Source of the DNA: Bacillus solitudinis
GTDB lineage: Bacteria > Bacillota > Bacilli > Bacillales > Bacillaceae_D
DNA length: 64,000 nucleotides
Direction: 5' to 3'
Assembly: GCF_002797395.1 (NCBI RefSeq)
Contig: NZ_KZ454943.1
Coordinates: 3,695,966-3,759,965, forward strand
The position numbers were made by a program, and so were the translations under genes. The notes beneath the pieces are model-generated. The model was not told the origin of the DNA. It searched no databases and saw only the letters and a list, made by a program, of their open reading frames with translations. This document shows, piece after piece, positions 35,893 through 44,596 of the stretch (positions are counted from its first letter, which is position 1; the number at the start of each line of letters is the position of its first letter).

Positions 35893-35906
35893 TGAAAGCG
35901 TATTCA
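35893..35906 (+). promoter_or_regulatory. cre site upstream of the binding-protein gene
   Basis: TGAAAGCGTATTCA is identical over all 14 positions to the cre at the CstA promoter (1140-1153). It lies 54 bp before the binding-protein start, overlapping a possible -35 TTGAAA (35892-35897). CcpA repression of the importer is predicted. Confidence 0.65.
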
Positions 35907-35959
35907 CGGTGCTAAATTTAAGATGTACTAAAAATCGTAACAAAGGGAGGAACATTCGT

Positions 35960-37294
35960 ATGGTTAATCTACGGAATTATAAGTTAGGTATTCTTATTGC
36001 AGTCTTAAGTTTGGTCATGTTCTTAGTCGCTTGTAACAATCGTAATGAAGAAGTAATTACTGATGAGTCGAATACAGGAAATGATGTGGGGGAAACTGAG
36101 GAAGCAGAGAAAGGTACGATTACAATGTGGGGGTGGGATACAAACTACATTGATGTCGTTAGAAAAGAGTTTAATAAGGTCTATCCAGAAATTGAAATTG
36201 AATTGACGACGGTTGATGCAAATGACTATCTCCAAAAAATCCAAACAACTTTAGCCTCCGGAGGAGAACTTCCAGATGTTTTATGGGGAGAGCTAAATTT
36301 TCGTGGAAAAATGTTCGAATTTGATATTTGGGAAAACCTAGAGGAGGCCCCATATAATGTTGACAGAAGTGAGATGTTTGATTACTTACCTGCGTTAACA
36401 AGTAATCCACAAGGAGATATCGTTGGAATTGAACAGTCTGTAAGTCCAGCTGGGTTAGCTTATCGAAAAGACTTAGCGTTAGAGTATTTCGGTACAGATG
36501 ATAGGGAAGAACTTGAAAAAATGTTTCCAACCATTGATGCAATGATTGAAAAGGGAAAAGAAGTACGAGAAAAAAGTGATGGTCAAGTGTATATGTTTGC
36601 TAGTCTTGGTGAACTCAATGAGATGGTATCAGGTCAAAGCCAGGTACCCTTAATGAATGGAGAAGTAGTAGATGTTACCAGGAAAATGGGTGGGGCTCTT
36701 GAAACGCTAGTTAAAATCAGAGATGCAGGAATTGTCGATAAATTAGAGCAATGGTCTCCGCAATGGAATGCTAGCTTTGCGAATGGAAATCACATATTTT
36801 ATCCTTCAGCTAACTGGGCTCCTCAATATGTTATAAAACCAAATGATAGTGAAGGAGAAGGAAGATGGGGGTTAATGAAAGCACCTGATAAGTCATATAA
36901 CTGGGGTGGTACAGTTTTAGGTATTTCAAAAACGAGTGAAAATAAAGAACTTGCGTGGACGTTTATTGAGTGGCTCTTATTGACAGAAGAAGGTGCTGAA
37001 GCTAGCAAGTTAGTGAACTTCTTTGTTCCTATTAAATCAGTTTATGAAGACCCAGAATTTGCTTCATCTGTTGACCCGTTTTTTGATGGTCAGGATGTAG
37101 GGCGTTTTTGGATGGAAGAAGTCGTCCCTGAACTTGATTTACCAGTTATTTCAGGACATGATGCAGCTGTAAAAGATTCAACAATACTTATATTAAATCT
37201 CATCAATTCAGATAGGAATGTTGATGCTGACGAAGCGCTTGTTAGACTTATTAGTGAAGTGGAAGGTAAACTCCCGGATGTAGAAGTTAAGTAA
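35960..37294 (+). CDS. ABC transporter sugar-binding lipoprotein (module A)
   Basis: A 444-residue extracellular solute-binding protein (family 1, UgpB/MalE type). It has a lipoprotein signal with the lipobox LVAC followed by a charged Asn/Glu linker. The binding fold includes ITMWGWDTNYIDVVRKEFNK, LPDVLWGELNF, and the C-terminal GGTVLGISKTSENKELAWTFIEW. The start at 35960 follows an AGGGAGG site; upstream frame continuation to 35909 has no such site. It follows the YesN/YesM genes and precedes two permeases. The ligand is probably an oligosaccharide suited to the GH2 enzyme. Confidence 0.92.
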   Translation: MVNLRNYKLGILIAVLSLVMFLVACNNRNEEVITDESNTGNDVGETEEAEKGTITMWGWDTNYIDVVRKEFNKVYPEIEIELTTVDANDYLQKIQTTLASGGELPDVLWGELNFRGKMFEFDIWENLEEAPYNVDRSEMFDYLPALTSNPQGDIVGIEQSVSPAGLAYRKDLALEYFGTDDREELEKMFPTIDAMIEKGKEVREKSDGQVYMFASLGELNEMVSGQSQVPLMNGEVVDVTRKMGGALETLVKIRDAGIVDKLEQWSPQWNASFANGNHIFYPSANWAPQYVIKPNDSEGEGRWGLMKAPDKSYNWGGTVLGISKTSENKELAWTFIEWLLLTEEGAEASKLVNFFVPIKSVYEDPEFASSVDPFFDGQDVGRFWMEEVVPELDLPVISGHDAAVKDSTILILNLINSDRNVDADEALVRLISEVEGKLPDVEVK

Positions 37295-37299
37295 TATCT

Positions 37300-37340
37300 A
37301 AGAGGATCTAGACGCTTTCAGTTCTAGATCCTCTTCATTT
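37300..37340 (+). terminator. Hairpin between binding protein and permeases (module A)
   Basis: A perfect 13-bp stem AAGAGGATCTAGA (37300-37312) pairs with 37323-37335, with a weak T tract. It may lower permease expression relative to the binding protein. Confidence 0.7.
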
Positions 37341-37360
37341 AAAGAATGGAGGTCTGATCA

Positions 37361-38329
37361 TTGATGAAGCATGAAACGGTTCACCCATCGTTACCAAACA
37401 TAAAAAAATCAAAACCACCTAAAACGAATACATTCAGAATTAGTATGAAAGTATGGCCTTATATCTTTTTATCACCATTTATTATTTGCTATTTAGCCTT
37501 TAATATTTTTCCTATTTTCTATTCGTTTGTCATTAGTTTTACAAGATGGGATGGTTTTAGCGAAAAACTCTATGTTGGATTTGATAACTACATTCGCGTG
37601 TTTACACAAGATCCTTACTTTTGGAAATCGGTATGGAACACACTCTTAATAATGATGATGTCAACACCATTTGTTATCATTTTCGGGCTTTTATTAGCTG
37701 TATTTCTTTTTAATATAAGTAAGGGGAAATCTTTCTTTCAGACAGTGAATTTCATCCCTTATATTACAACCCCTGTTGCAATAGGGTTAATCTTTGCCTT
37801 TTTGTTTGATTGGTCATCTGGTACAGTAAATACAATTTTGCTAAATTTAGGAGTGGTTGACCAAGGTATTAACTGGCTTGGTGAGCCGTTATATGCAAGA
37901 ATTGTCGTTGCTTTAATGATTGTTTGGAAGTATACAGGTTATCATATGGCAATTTATTTAACGGGGTTAAGTACGATTCCTCAAGAGCTTTATGATGCGG
38001 CAAAGGTAGATGGTTCATCACCAGTAAATACGTTTTTTAAGATCACAGTTCCATTATTAGCTCCAATTACTCTTTTTCTAGTATTAACAGATATTATTGG
38101 GGGATTACAAATGTTTGATGAACCTAAGCTTCTTTTTTCAGGTTCTGGGGGAACTTCAGCAGTTGGAGGTCCTGAACGCTCTGTATTAACAGTTATTTGG
38201 CATTTTTATGACGTGACGTTTACCACGTCTAGATTTGGTTACGGGGCAGCAGTTTCTTTCTCTTTATTTTTAATTATTATTGTGTTTTCTATCGTGAGTT
38301 ATAAATTTATGAGTAAGGAGAGGATTTAA
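37361..38329 (+). CDS. ABC transporter permease, MalF/UgpA type (module A)
   Basis: A 322-residue inner-membrane permease with six main hydrophobic segments. It has the EAA loop characteristic of binding-protein-dependent permeases in GLSTIPQELYDAAKVDGSSP, followed by FFKITVPLL. Its N-terminus has about 35 polar residues before the first helix. TTG at 37361 or ATG at 37364 may be used; GGAGG is 8 bp from the TTG. Together with the next gene it forms the channel heterodimer. No ATPase gene is in this cluster. Confidence 0.92.
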   Translation: MMKHETVHPSLPNIKKSKPPKTNTFRISMKVWPYIFLSPFIICYLAFNIFPIFYSFVISFTRWDGFSEKLYVGFDNYIRVFTQDPYFWKSVWNTLLIMMMSTPFVIIFGLLLAVFLFNISKGKSFFQTVNFIPYITTPVAIGLIFAFLFDWSSGTVNTILLNLGVVDQGINWLGEPLYARIVVALMIVWKYTGYHMAIYLTGLSTIPQELYDAAKVDGSSPVNTFFKITVPLLAPITLFLVLTDIIGGLQMFDEPKLLFSGSGGTSAVGGPERSVLTVIWHFYDVTFTTSRFGYGAAVSFSLFLIIIVFSIVSYKFMSKERI

Positions 38330-38331
38330 TC

Positions 38332-39138
38332 ATGAAAAAAATTCTTTTAGGTTTGTTGTTAGCCTTTGTTTCATTGATAAGTCTTCTACCATTTTATGTT
38401 TTGATTATAATGACAACTAATGTGTCTGAGGATATTTTTAAGGGGAAAATGTTTATTCCAGGAACTTACTTTTTTGAAAATCTTAAAACAGTTCTTGAAA
38501 GTAGTTTCTTTCATAGTTTTTGGAACAGTATTATCGTTTCGGTCATTTCAACAATAGTTTGTGTGTTTATTTGCACAATGACAGGTTACGCTCTCTCTAA
38601 ATATGATTTCAAATATAAGAAAATTATCTATTTCTTAGTTATTGGGACGATGATGGTTCCGACTCAAATTGGTTTAATCGGCTATATCATGGAGATGAGA
38701 TTCTTAAATCTTAATGATACATTAATACCGTTAATTTTGGTTTGGTTAACGAATCCATTTGGTGTATTTTGGATGGTCCAATTCATGAAAACCTCTGTTC
38801 CCAATGAAATTATTGAAAGTGCACGTATTGATGGTTGTAATGAATTTAGGATATTTCTACAAATTATTATTCCTATTGTAAAGCCAGGGATTGCTACGTT
38901 ATCTTTAGTTATTTTTCTTTGGTCATGGAACAACTATTTACTCCCGCTTGTAATGATTAACAAAGAATCATTTTTTACCATTCCACTTAGTATCCAATCT
39001 CTAGGGAATTATTACCGAACCGACTATGGGGCTAGAATGATGGGTCTTCTTATTGCCATTGTACCATTAATACTCTTATTTATTATTGGTTCAAAGAGCT
39101 TTATAAAAGGATTGACCGCGGGTGCAGTAAAGGGTTAA
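38332..39138 (+). CDS. ABC transporter permease, MalG/UgpE type (module A)
   Basis: A 268-residue permease with six membrane helices and the EAA loop ESARIDGCNEFRIFLQIIIP followed by VKPG. The conserved C-terminal end (SFIKGLTAGAVKG) matches MalG-type proteins. The ATG follows an AAGGAG site two bases after the previous stop, so translation is coupled. It partners the MalF-type permease just upstream. The ATPase is presumably a shared MsmX-type protein. Confidence 0.93.
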   Translation: MKKILLGLLLAFVSLISLLPFYVLIIMTTNVSEDIFKGKMFIPGTYFFENLKTVLESSFFHSFWNSIIVSVISTIVCVFICTMTGYALSKYDFKYKKIIYFLVIGTMMVPTQIGLIGYIMEMRFLNLNDTLIPLILVWLTNPFGVFWMVQFMKTSVPNEIIESARIDGCNEFRIFLQIIIPIVKPGIATLSLVIFLWSWNNYLLPLVMINKESFFTIPLSIQSLGNYYRTDYGARMMGLLIAIVPLILLFIIGSKSFIKGLTAGAVKG

Positions 39139-39218
39139 CGAACTATTAAATTTAAATTGTGGAGAAAATATTGGCCTTTGGGGCTTTTTCCTGGAAGAGT
39201 AGTACGTCGTTAGGCAGA

Positions 39219-39250
39219 AAGTACAGCCCATTGGTTGTGCTTTTTTAGCC
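39219..39250 (+). terminator. Terminator of module A operon
   Basis: AGTACAG (39220-39226) pairs with TTGTGCT (39235-39241), one G-T pair, then six Ts. The surrounding gap 39139-39460 has no gene. Confidence 0.6.
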
Positions 39251-39360
39251 GTCTATAAGCTGCATAACTATGGTGTCCTAATATAAAACATAAATTTGCT
39301 TACTATTTTTCTGTATAGGTGGATACCTAGCTTGAAAATTTCTTTTAGAAAGGTATTAAA

Positions 39361-39425
39361 TTTACTAAACATTAACAAAACTTTGATGTTAAGAAAATAC
39401 GAGGTTAATATCCCATTACTATAAT
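39361..39425 (+). promoter_or_regulatory. Candidate regulated promoter of the metallophosphoesterase gene (possible PhoP boxes)
   Basis: Three T-rich hexamers are phased every 11 bp: TTTACT (39361), TTAACA (39372) and TTGATG (39383). Bacillus PhoP binds repeats of TT(A/C/T)ACA with 5-bp gaps, and the middle copy is a perfect match. A consensus -10 box TATAAT is at 39420-39425 with no good -35, consistent with an activator. The last hexamer is imperfect. Confidence 0.35.
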
Positions 39426-39460
39426 TGAATTGTTATCAAAAAAGAAAGTAGGAGAGGGGA

Positions 39461-40309
39461 ATGACTATGAAACTAGTTGTAATGGGAGATTTACATTACT
39501 CAGCAATTGATGAAAATGTTCAAGGACTATTTGAAGCTCGTGCTACCTTCTACGGAAAATTTATTGAACGATTTTTAGAGATTGATGCTGATGCCCATGT
39601 GTCGCTAGGAGATTTAACAAACTACGGTCTTTCACTTGAGCTTGAAGGAATTTATACATTATTACGTAAGAAAGAGCGCAATTTTATTCACGTTTTAGGA
39701 AACCATGATTTATATGCTCAACCTAGGCAAGAGGTTCTTAAACAAACAGGTCAATGTCGATACCACTCTATTACGACAGAAGAAGCAGTCTTTGCCTTTT
39801 TGGATACAGCTAAAGAGATGGATTATGAAGATTGGGGTGGGTGGATTGACGAGGAACAGCTCTTATGGTTTGAGGAAGTCGTAAGGGATTCTGGAACTAA
39901 ACCATTACTCGTCTTTGCGCACCATCCTGTTTATAATACGACAAAAAGGTCTGATAGAGAAAAAGGTTCCATTCATCCAGATATTGATATGTGGAAGATT
40001 CTTGAGACTAAGAAAGGTATTGGAATGTACTTCAATGGACACACACATATTGACTCTATAGAAAAGCAAAAAAATTGGACATTCGTTCAGATGTCGGCTT
40101 GTCTAGACCAACATGCACTGCGAGTAATCGAAATTAGTAACGAAGAAATTAGTGTTTCTGCTATCGATATTTTAGATGAAGAAGTGATGAAAAATGCCCC
40201 AATGATTTATAACAATATTTCCCACTATAGACATCAAACAGATATTAGAGGTGAGGATATAGACCGTGAATGTTGCGTGTCTTTAAAACCGGTAGTTGAG
40301 GTTCTTTAG
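39461..40309 (+). CDS. Calcineurin-like metallophosphoesterase
   Basis: A 282-residue protein with the full set of metal motifs: GDLHYSA at the N-terminus, GDLTNYG, GNHDLYA, AHHPVY and NGHTHID. No signal peptide is evident, so it acts in the cytoplasm. The family includes phosphodiesterases such as GpdQ (glycerophosphodiesterase) and cAMP phosphodiesterase CpdA. Its place just before the GlpP and ugp-type genes favours a role on glycerophosphodiesters, by inference. The AGGAGAGGGG site is strong. The ATG at 39461 is chosen, but a second ATG at 39467 is possible. Confidence 0.88.
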   Translation: MTMKLVVMGDLHYSAIDENVQGLFEARATFYGKFIERFLEIDADAHVSLGDLTNYGLSLELEGIYTLLRKKERNFIHVLGNHDLYAQPRQEVLKQTGQCRYHSITTEEAVFAFLDTAKEMDYEDWGGWIDEEQLLWFEEVVRDSGTKPLLVFAHHPVYNTTKRSDREKGSIHPDIDMWKILETKKGIGMYFNGHTHIDSIEKQKNWTFVQMSACLDQHALRVIEISNEEISVSAIDILDEEVMKNAPMIYNNISHYRHQTDIRGEDIDRECCVSLKPVVEVL

Positions 40310-40325
40310 CTTCAGAAAAAGAGAA

Positions 40326-40356
40326 GGGTCAGCGCCATAATGCTGACCTATTTTTT
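40326..40356 (+). terminator. Terminator after the metallophosphoesterase gene
   Basis: GGTCAGC (40327-40333) pairs with GCTGACC (40342-40348), followed by TATTTTTTC. Confidence 0.75.
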
Positions 40357-40376
40357 CTTAAAGGAGACGAAATAAA

Positions 40377-40988
40377 ATGGGACAAGAACTAAAAGAATTC
40401 CTTAGTAGCTTGGACACACATAAGAAAATTGCTGCTATTAAAACACCTAAACAAATTGAAACGGTGATAAAGTTTAAAGATAGAATTGGTGGTGTTTTTC
40501 TTCTAACAGGTAATGTAAATGTGATTAAAGAGTATGTTGATTTGTTAAAAAATGAAGGTTTGCCAACCTTTGTCCATATAGAGAAAATAAAAGGTTTAAG
40601 TAACGATAGTGATGGTCTAGATTTTATTGCCAATTACGTCAAACCTACAGGTATCGTAACGACAAAACCTAGTTTAATAGTCTCTGCAAGAAAACGAAAA
40701 TTATTGACGGTACAACGGATTTTTATGATTGATACAGAAATTATCGAGAACCTTCCAATGTTACTAGAGAAAAACAAGCCTGATATTATTGAAATAATGC
40801 CGGCCCGAATTCCAGAAATTATCACCGAATTAAAAAAGTTTATTAAGGAGATCCCAATTATCACCGGTGGATTATTAACGAAAGAACAACATGCAATCGA
40901 AGCGTTAAAACATGGCGCGGTAGCAGTATCAACTTCAAATCTAGAAGTTTGGAAATCTGAACTTCAAGCTGGATTAATACATAGATAG
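40377..40988 (+). CDS. glpP: GlpP-family glycerol-3-phosphate-responsive antiterminator
   Basis: A 203-residue protein of the GlpP fold. Its signature segments are VFLLTGNVN, PTFVHIEKIKGLSND, IANYVKPTGIVTTKPSLI, RIFMIDTEII, PDIIEIMPARIPEII, IPIITGGLLTKEQ and HGAVAVSTSNLEVW. B. subtilis GlpP binds glycerol 3-phosphate and then the leader of the glpD mRNA to prevent termination. The gene lies 245 bp upstream of a ugp-type importer, and the gap holds a hairpin terminator. So its target is probably that leader. The ribosome site AAGGAG precedes the ATG. Confidence 0.93.
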   Translation: MGQELKEFLSSLDTHKKIAAIKTPKQIETVIKFKDRIGGVFLLTGNVNVIKEYVDLLKNEGLPTFVHIEKIKGLSNDSDGLDFIANYVKPTGIVTTKPSLIVSARKRKLLTVQRIFMIDTEIIENLPMLLEKNKPDIIEIMPARIPEIITELKKFIKEIPIITGGLLTKEQHAIEALKHGAVAVSTSNLEVWKSELQAGLIHR

Positions 40989-41086
40989 AAGGTTAATAAT
41001 AGATTTATGTTAGATTAATATAGTCTTAACAATTATAGATTATGATAAAAGTGAAAAGTAAATAGAACATTTTGGTGTGAATGAAG

Positions 41087-41146
41087 AGAGACCTCGCCGA
41101 ATAGAAATGAATTTTTTTCATGCTATTCATTGAGGTCTCTTTATTT
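41087..41146 (+). terminator. Leader terminator before the ugp-type operon, probable GlpP target
   Basis: An outer 9-bp stem AGAGACCTC (41087-41095) pairs with GAGGTCTCT (41132-41140), then a T-rich run. Inside, GAATAG (41099-41104) pairs with CTATTC (41123-41128), or ATGAAT (41107-41112) with ATTCAT (41125-41130); the two are exclusive. A stable hairpin in the leader between glpP and the binding-protein gene is expected for antitermination control. Confidence 0.65.
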
Positions 41147-41233
41147 TGATTAAGGAGGGGTGATTGTTTAATTTTGTAAGCGAATATGAGTATGACCGTG
41201 ATAAATACTAATTAGAAAATGAGGAGAATGAAA

Positions 41234-42556
41234 ATGAAAAAAGGATTATTATTTATGATTTTTGTAGTCATGACAATGTTTACTTTAGTTGGGTGTAATT
41301 CATCGAATGAGACAACGGGTGGTTCAAGTCAAACGGAGAGTATGGATACTGCATCAGCAGAACCGAGTGAAAATAATGAAAAGATCGAAATTACTTATTG
41401 GTATGCATGGGGAGATAAAATTGGAGAAAATAACGAAAATTTAGTCAAGATGTTCAATGAATCTCAAGATAAAATTCACGTAACTGCAGAATATCAAGGA
41501 TCTTATGATGATTTGCATGCAAAGACACAAGCTGCTTTTGCTGCTGGCAATGCACCTGAAGTCACTCAAAATGAAATAGCATCTGTTGCTATCTTTGCCA
41601 ATTCAGGTATGACGGAAGAATTAACACCGTTTGTTGAGAAGGATGATATTAATATTGACGACTTTATCCCTGGCCTAATGGGGAATTCTTATGTTAATGA
41701 CCAATTATATGCTCTGCCTTACTTACGTAGTACACCAATTCTATATTTGAATACAACCATTCTAGAGGAAGCAGGTCTTGATCCGGCCGGTCCGAAATCA
41801 TGGGAAGAGTTCGAGGAGTATGCGCGAGCGTTAACAATTAAAGATGAGCGAGTTGGGATGACTTTACCGATTAATATTTGGTTTTATGAAGCGTTTGTTG
41901 CCCAAAGTGGAGGCCAAATGCTTGCAGAAGATGGTAATTCTGTAGCGTTTAATAATGAAGCTGGTGTTGCTCCAGTAGAATTTTGGAAAAAGATGGCAGA
42001 TGAAGGAATTATTAAAATTCCAACAGGCGATGAAGCTGGTGCGACGGCAAAACAAGATTTTGCAAATGGACGTTCCGGAATGGCTTTCAGTTCAACAGCA
42101 GATCTCTCTTATTGGTTAACAATGTCTGAAGAACAAGGCTTCGAATTGAATACTACTTTTATGCCTGCTAATAAAACCTTTGGAGTTCCTACAGGTGGTT
42201 GTAACCTAGTTATGACTGCAGGATTAGACGAAGCAACTCAAGAAGCAGCATGGGAATTTATTAAATGGATGACAGCTACGGAACAAACAGTCTATGCCAG
42301 TGAATACACAGGATATCTTCCAAGTCGTACAACAGCTGTGAACAGTGATGAGATGCAAAATCTCTATCAAGAGTTCCCACAGTACGAAGTGGCCGTTGAA
42401 CAATTAGAGTATGCAAGACCGCGTCCTATGAAAGATGAATATCCGGAAATTTCCAAAGTTCTCACAGATGAAATTACACGTTCAATTATTACTGGAGTCA
42501 ATCCACAGGAGGCACTGGATCTTGCTGCGGATAAAGCAAATAAGTTACTAAACTAA
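41234..42556 (+). CDS. UgpB-like glycerophosphodiester/glycerol-3-phosphate-binding lipoprotein
   Basis: A 440-residue solute-binding protein. The lipobox is LVGC, followed by a Ser/Thr/Glu linker. The fold begins ITYWYAWGDKIGENNENLVK and continues GSYDDLHAKTQAAFAAGNAP and GGCNLVMTAGLDEATQEAAW, which resembles UgpB proteins. The start at 41234 is chosen because GAGGAG (41221-41226) lies 7 bp before it; ATGs at 41219 and 41228 overlap the site. The neighbours GlpP, a UgpC-like ATPase and a glycerophosphodiesterase agree with a glycerophosphoryl ligand. Confidence 0.88.
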   Translation: MKKGLLFMIFVVMTMFTLVGCNSSNETTGGSSQTESMDTASAEPSENNEKIEITYWYAWGDKIGENNENLVKMFNESQDKIHVTAEYQGSYDDLHAKTQAAFAAGNAPEVTQNEIASVAIFANSGMTEELTPFVEKDDINIDDFIPGLMGNSYVNDQLYALPYLRSTPILYLNTTILEEAGLDPAGPKSWEEFEEYARALTIKDERVGMTLPINIWFYEAFVAQSGGQMLAEDGNSVAFNNEAGVAPVEFWKKMADEGIIKIPTGDEAGATAKQDFANGRSGMAFSSTADLSYWLTMSEEQGFELNTTFMPANKTFGVPTGGCNLVMTAGLDEATQEAAWEFIKWMTATEQTVYASEYTGYLPSRTTAVNSDEMQNLYQEFPQYEVAVEQLEYARPRPMKDEYPEISKVLTDEITRSIITGVNPQEALDLAADKANKLLN

Positions 42557-42575
42557 TTCTATAAATTGACGTACG

Positions 42576-42615
42576 GAGAGAAAGCTATCATGTGATTGGC
42601 TTTCTCTCGAAATTA
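42576..42615 (+). terminator. Hairpin after the UgpB-like gene
   Basis: A perfect 10-bp stem GAGAGAAAGC (42576-42585) pairs with 42599-42608. The T tract is weak, so it likely works as a partial terminator or RNA stabiliser. Confidence 0.65.
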
Positions 42616-42630
42616 TTTAGGAGGTAACAG

Positions 42631-43476
42631 ATGAATATATTTCAAGATATTAAAATTGCTATATTTGATATGGATGGAACACTTTATCAAGATTATTCCT
42701 TTTTAGAACGATATCTTACTTACTTATTTGAGGACACGTTATCACATCTAAAACTACAAACAATTATTGAAGAAGCGTATTTGATTTTAGACGGAACACA
42801 TACCATTCAGTTTGGTCATTTTGTTGATAAAGAAAAGCAAATTACCTTTAAATATGACAACGATAGAATGTCAAACATATGTTCATGGGCAGATAATAAG
42901 CAAGAAACTTTCTATGAACAAACATCGATTGATATAAAAAATGACCAAATTTTTTATATCGGTGATCCATGGTGTATAGCTGGTTTCTATATTGAAAAAT
43001 TCCAAATTGAGAAAAAGAAATGCATCGACGCCTTTTATAAAGTACGTAAAGAGATGTTGCTCTCACCATACGCAATAACAATGTTTCAACCTTTAGTCGA
43101 AGCCATTAAGCGAATGCCTGTGGAAAGAAGAGTCTTAATGACAAACACGCCTGAGATATCAGGTCGTGAATTTGTTGATTATTTAGGAATTGGCGATCTT
43201 TTTGAGGATTTTGTTTTCGAAGCAAGAAAGCCTATAGGAACGCAGGAATACCTCGTTAAGCTTTTAGAGGAAGGTTATTTACCAAGTCAGATACTGTCAG
43301 TTGGAGATAACCCTTGGAATGATTTATATCCTGTTAAACAAATAGGTGGAAAAACTTGCTTGATTACTAAATATAAACATCTCGGGTTTATGGAGGCTGA
43401 TTTATGTGTGGAAACTGTTGAACAATTAGCGAATCTATTAAAAGAAAGTGTTAGTGAAATAAGTAGTTCTACATAA
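42631..43476 (+). CDS. HAD-superfamily hydrolase in the ugp-type operon
   Basis: A 281-residue protein. Motif I is IAIFDMDGTLYQDYSF, motif II region RRVLMTNTPEISG, motif III Lys in FEARKPIGTQE, and motif IV ILSVGDNPWNDLYPV. It has an unusually large cap insertion (about residues 20-155). It belongs to a family different from the Cof-type enzymes elsewhere in this window. Its location between the binding protein and the ATPase of the ugp-type operon suggests dephosphorylation of an imported phosphate, such as glycerol 3-phosphate. This is inference. An AGGAGG site precedes the ATG. Confidence 0.85.
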   Translation: MNIFQDIKIAIFDMDGTLYQDYSFLERYLTYLFEDTLSHLKLQTIIEEAYLILDGTHTIQFGHFVDKEKQITFKYDNDRMSNICSWADNKQETFYEQTSIDIKNDQIFYIGDPWCIAGFYIEKFQIEKKKCIDAFYKVRKEMLLSPYAITMFQPLVEAIKRMPVERRVLMTNTPEISGREFVDYLGIGDLFEDFVFEARKPIGTQEYLVKLLEEGYLPSQILSVGDNPWNDLYPVKQIGGKTCLITKYKHLGFMEADLCVETVEQLANLLKESVSEISSST

Positions 43477-43520
43477 CCTTTTCAAAACTAAAGGAACAAT
43501 TGAAAGGAGTGTAAGTTGAT

Positions 43521-44591
43521 ATGGCTCAAATTATCTTGAAAAATGTAACGAAGTCATTTAACGAGGAGCAAGTCGTAAAGGGTCTAGATTTAACGATTAA
43601 AGATGGATCGTTTACTGTATTAGTTGGACCATCAGGGTGTGGAAAATCAACAACGTTAAGAATGATAGCAGGTCTCGAGAAACAAACAAGTGGGGAAATT
43701 TGGATAGGTGATACTTGCGTGAATGAAGTGTCTCCGGGAAAACGAAATATTGCCATGGTCTTTCAAAATTACGCATTATATCCAACTATGACAGTGAGAG
43801 AGAATATTGAGTTTGGATTAATCAATAAAAAGGTTCCGAAGTCAGAAAGAAAAACACTAATAAGCGAAATCTCAGAGATTGTTGGTCTCACAGAATACTT
43901 AAATAAAAAACCTCAGTATCTCTCAGGGGGCCAACGTCAACGTGTCGCTTTGGCGCGAGCTATGGTTAAAAAGCCACAAGTGTTTATACTTGATGAGCCT
44001 TTATCGAATCTCGATGCTAAATTACGTAATCAAATGAGAACAGAACTAATCGAGCTTCATAAGAGACTAGGTACAACTTTTGTTTATGTAACTCATGATC
44101 AGGTAGAGGCAATGTCGATGGGTGATGAAATTGTCCTTCTTAATAAAGGAGAAATCCAACAAGTAGATAGTCCTATGACAATTTATCAGGACCCTAATAA
44201 TACGTTTACGGCTGAATTTATTGGAACGCCTGCTATGAACGTGTTGGATTACGAGAAAGTGCGTACCTTTCTACCGAATGTAAATCTTCAAGTAGGCTCT
44301 ATTGGCTTCCGACCAGAGTACGTTACTCTTAGTCAAACCGTTCATCAAGATAATCATCTTGTACTCCCAGGTGAAATTCTGACTAGGGAAACCCTCGGAG
44401 CGGAAATTATATACCAAGTAAAAACGGGAGCAGGTACCTGCCGAGTTAAAAGCTTTATGTCTAAAGTCGAATTTTCGGATCGTGTGTATCTCTCTGTTTC
44501 CTTTGAAGACCTTTATTTCTTTAACCATAAAGGCATTCGCATGAGAAATATTTCAATTGGTCATAAGCCATTGGTTCTAGAGGGGGTCTAA
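43521..44591 (+). CDS. ugpC: ABC transporter ATPase, UgpC/MsmX type
   Basis: A 356-residue ATPase. Walker A GPSGCGKST is near residue 36-44, the Q loop is FQNYALYPTMTVRENI, the signature LSGGQRQRVALARA (about 135), and Walker B VFILDEPLSNLDAK. After residue 235 a TOBE/OB regulatory domain follows, typical of UgpC/MalK/MsmX ATPases that serve sugar and glycerophosphate importers. It is the only such ATPase in the window, although three permease pairs are present. It could be shared, or modules A and C may use a separate MsmX. Confidence 0.95.
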   Translation: MAQIILKNVTKSFNEEQVVKGLDLTIKDGSFTVLVGPSGCGKSTTLRMIAGLEKQTSGEIWIGDTCVNEVSPGKRNIAMVFQNYALYPTMTVRENIEFGLINKKVPKSERKTLISEISEIVGLTEYLNKKPQYLSGGQRQRVALARAMVKKPQVFILDEPLSNLDAKLRNQMRTELIELHKRLGTTFVYVTHDQVEAMSMGDEIVLLNKGEIQQVDSPMTIYQDPNNTFTAEFIGTPAMNVLDYEKVRTFLPNVNLQVGSIGFRPEYVTLSQTVHQDNHLVLPGEILTRETLGAEIIYQVKTGAGTCRVKSFMSKVEFSDRVYLSVSFEDLYFFNHKGIRMRNISIGHKPLVLEGV

Positions 44592-44596
44592 CCAAC

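Noticed and set aside
36171-36542. Minus-strand open frame of 123 residues
   Set aside because: It is antisense to the module A binding-protein gene, with no supporting start signals.
41175-41190. cre-like site before the UgpB-like gene (TGTAAGCGAATATG)
   Set aside because: It has three mismatches in the key half and lies after the leader terminator. Not convincing as a CcpA site.
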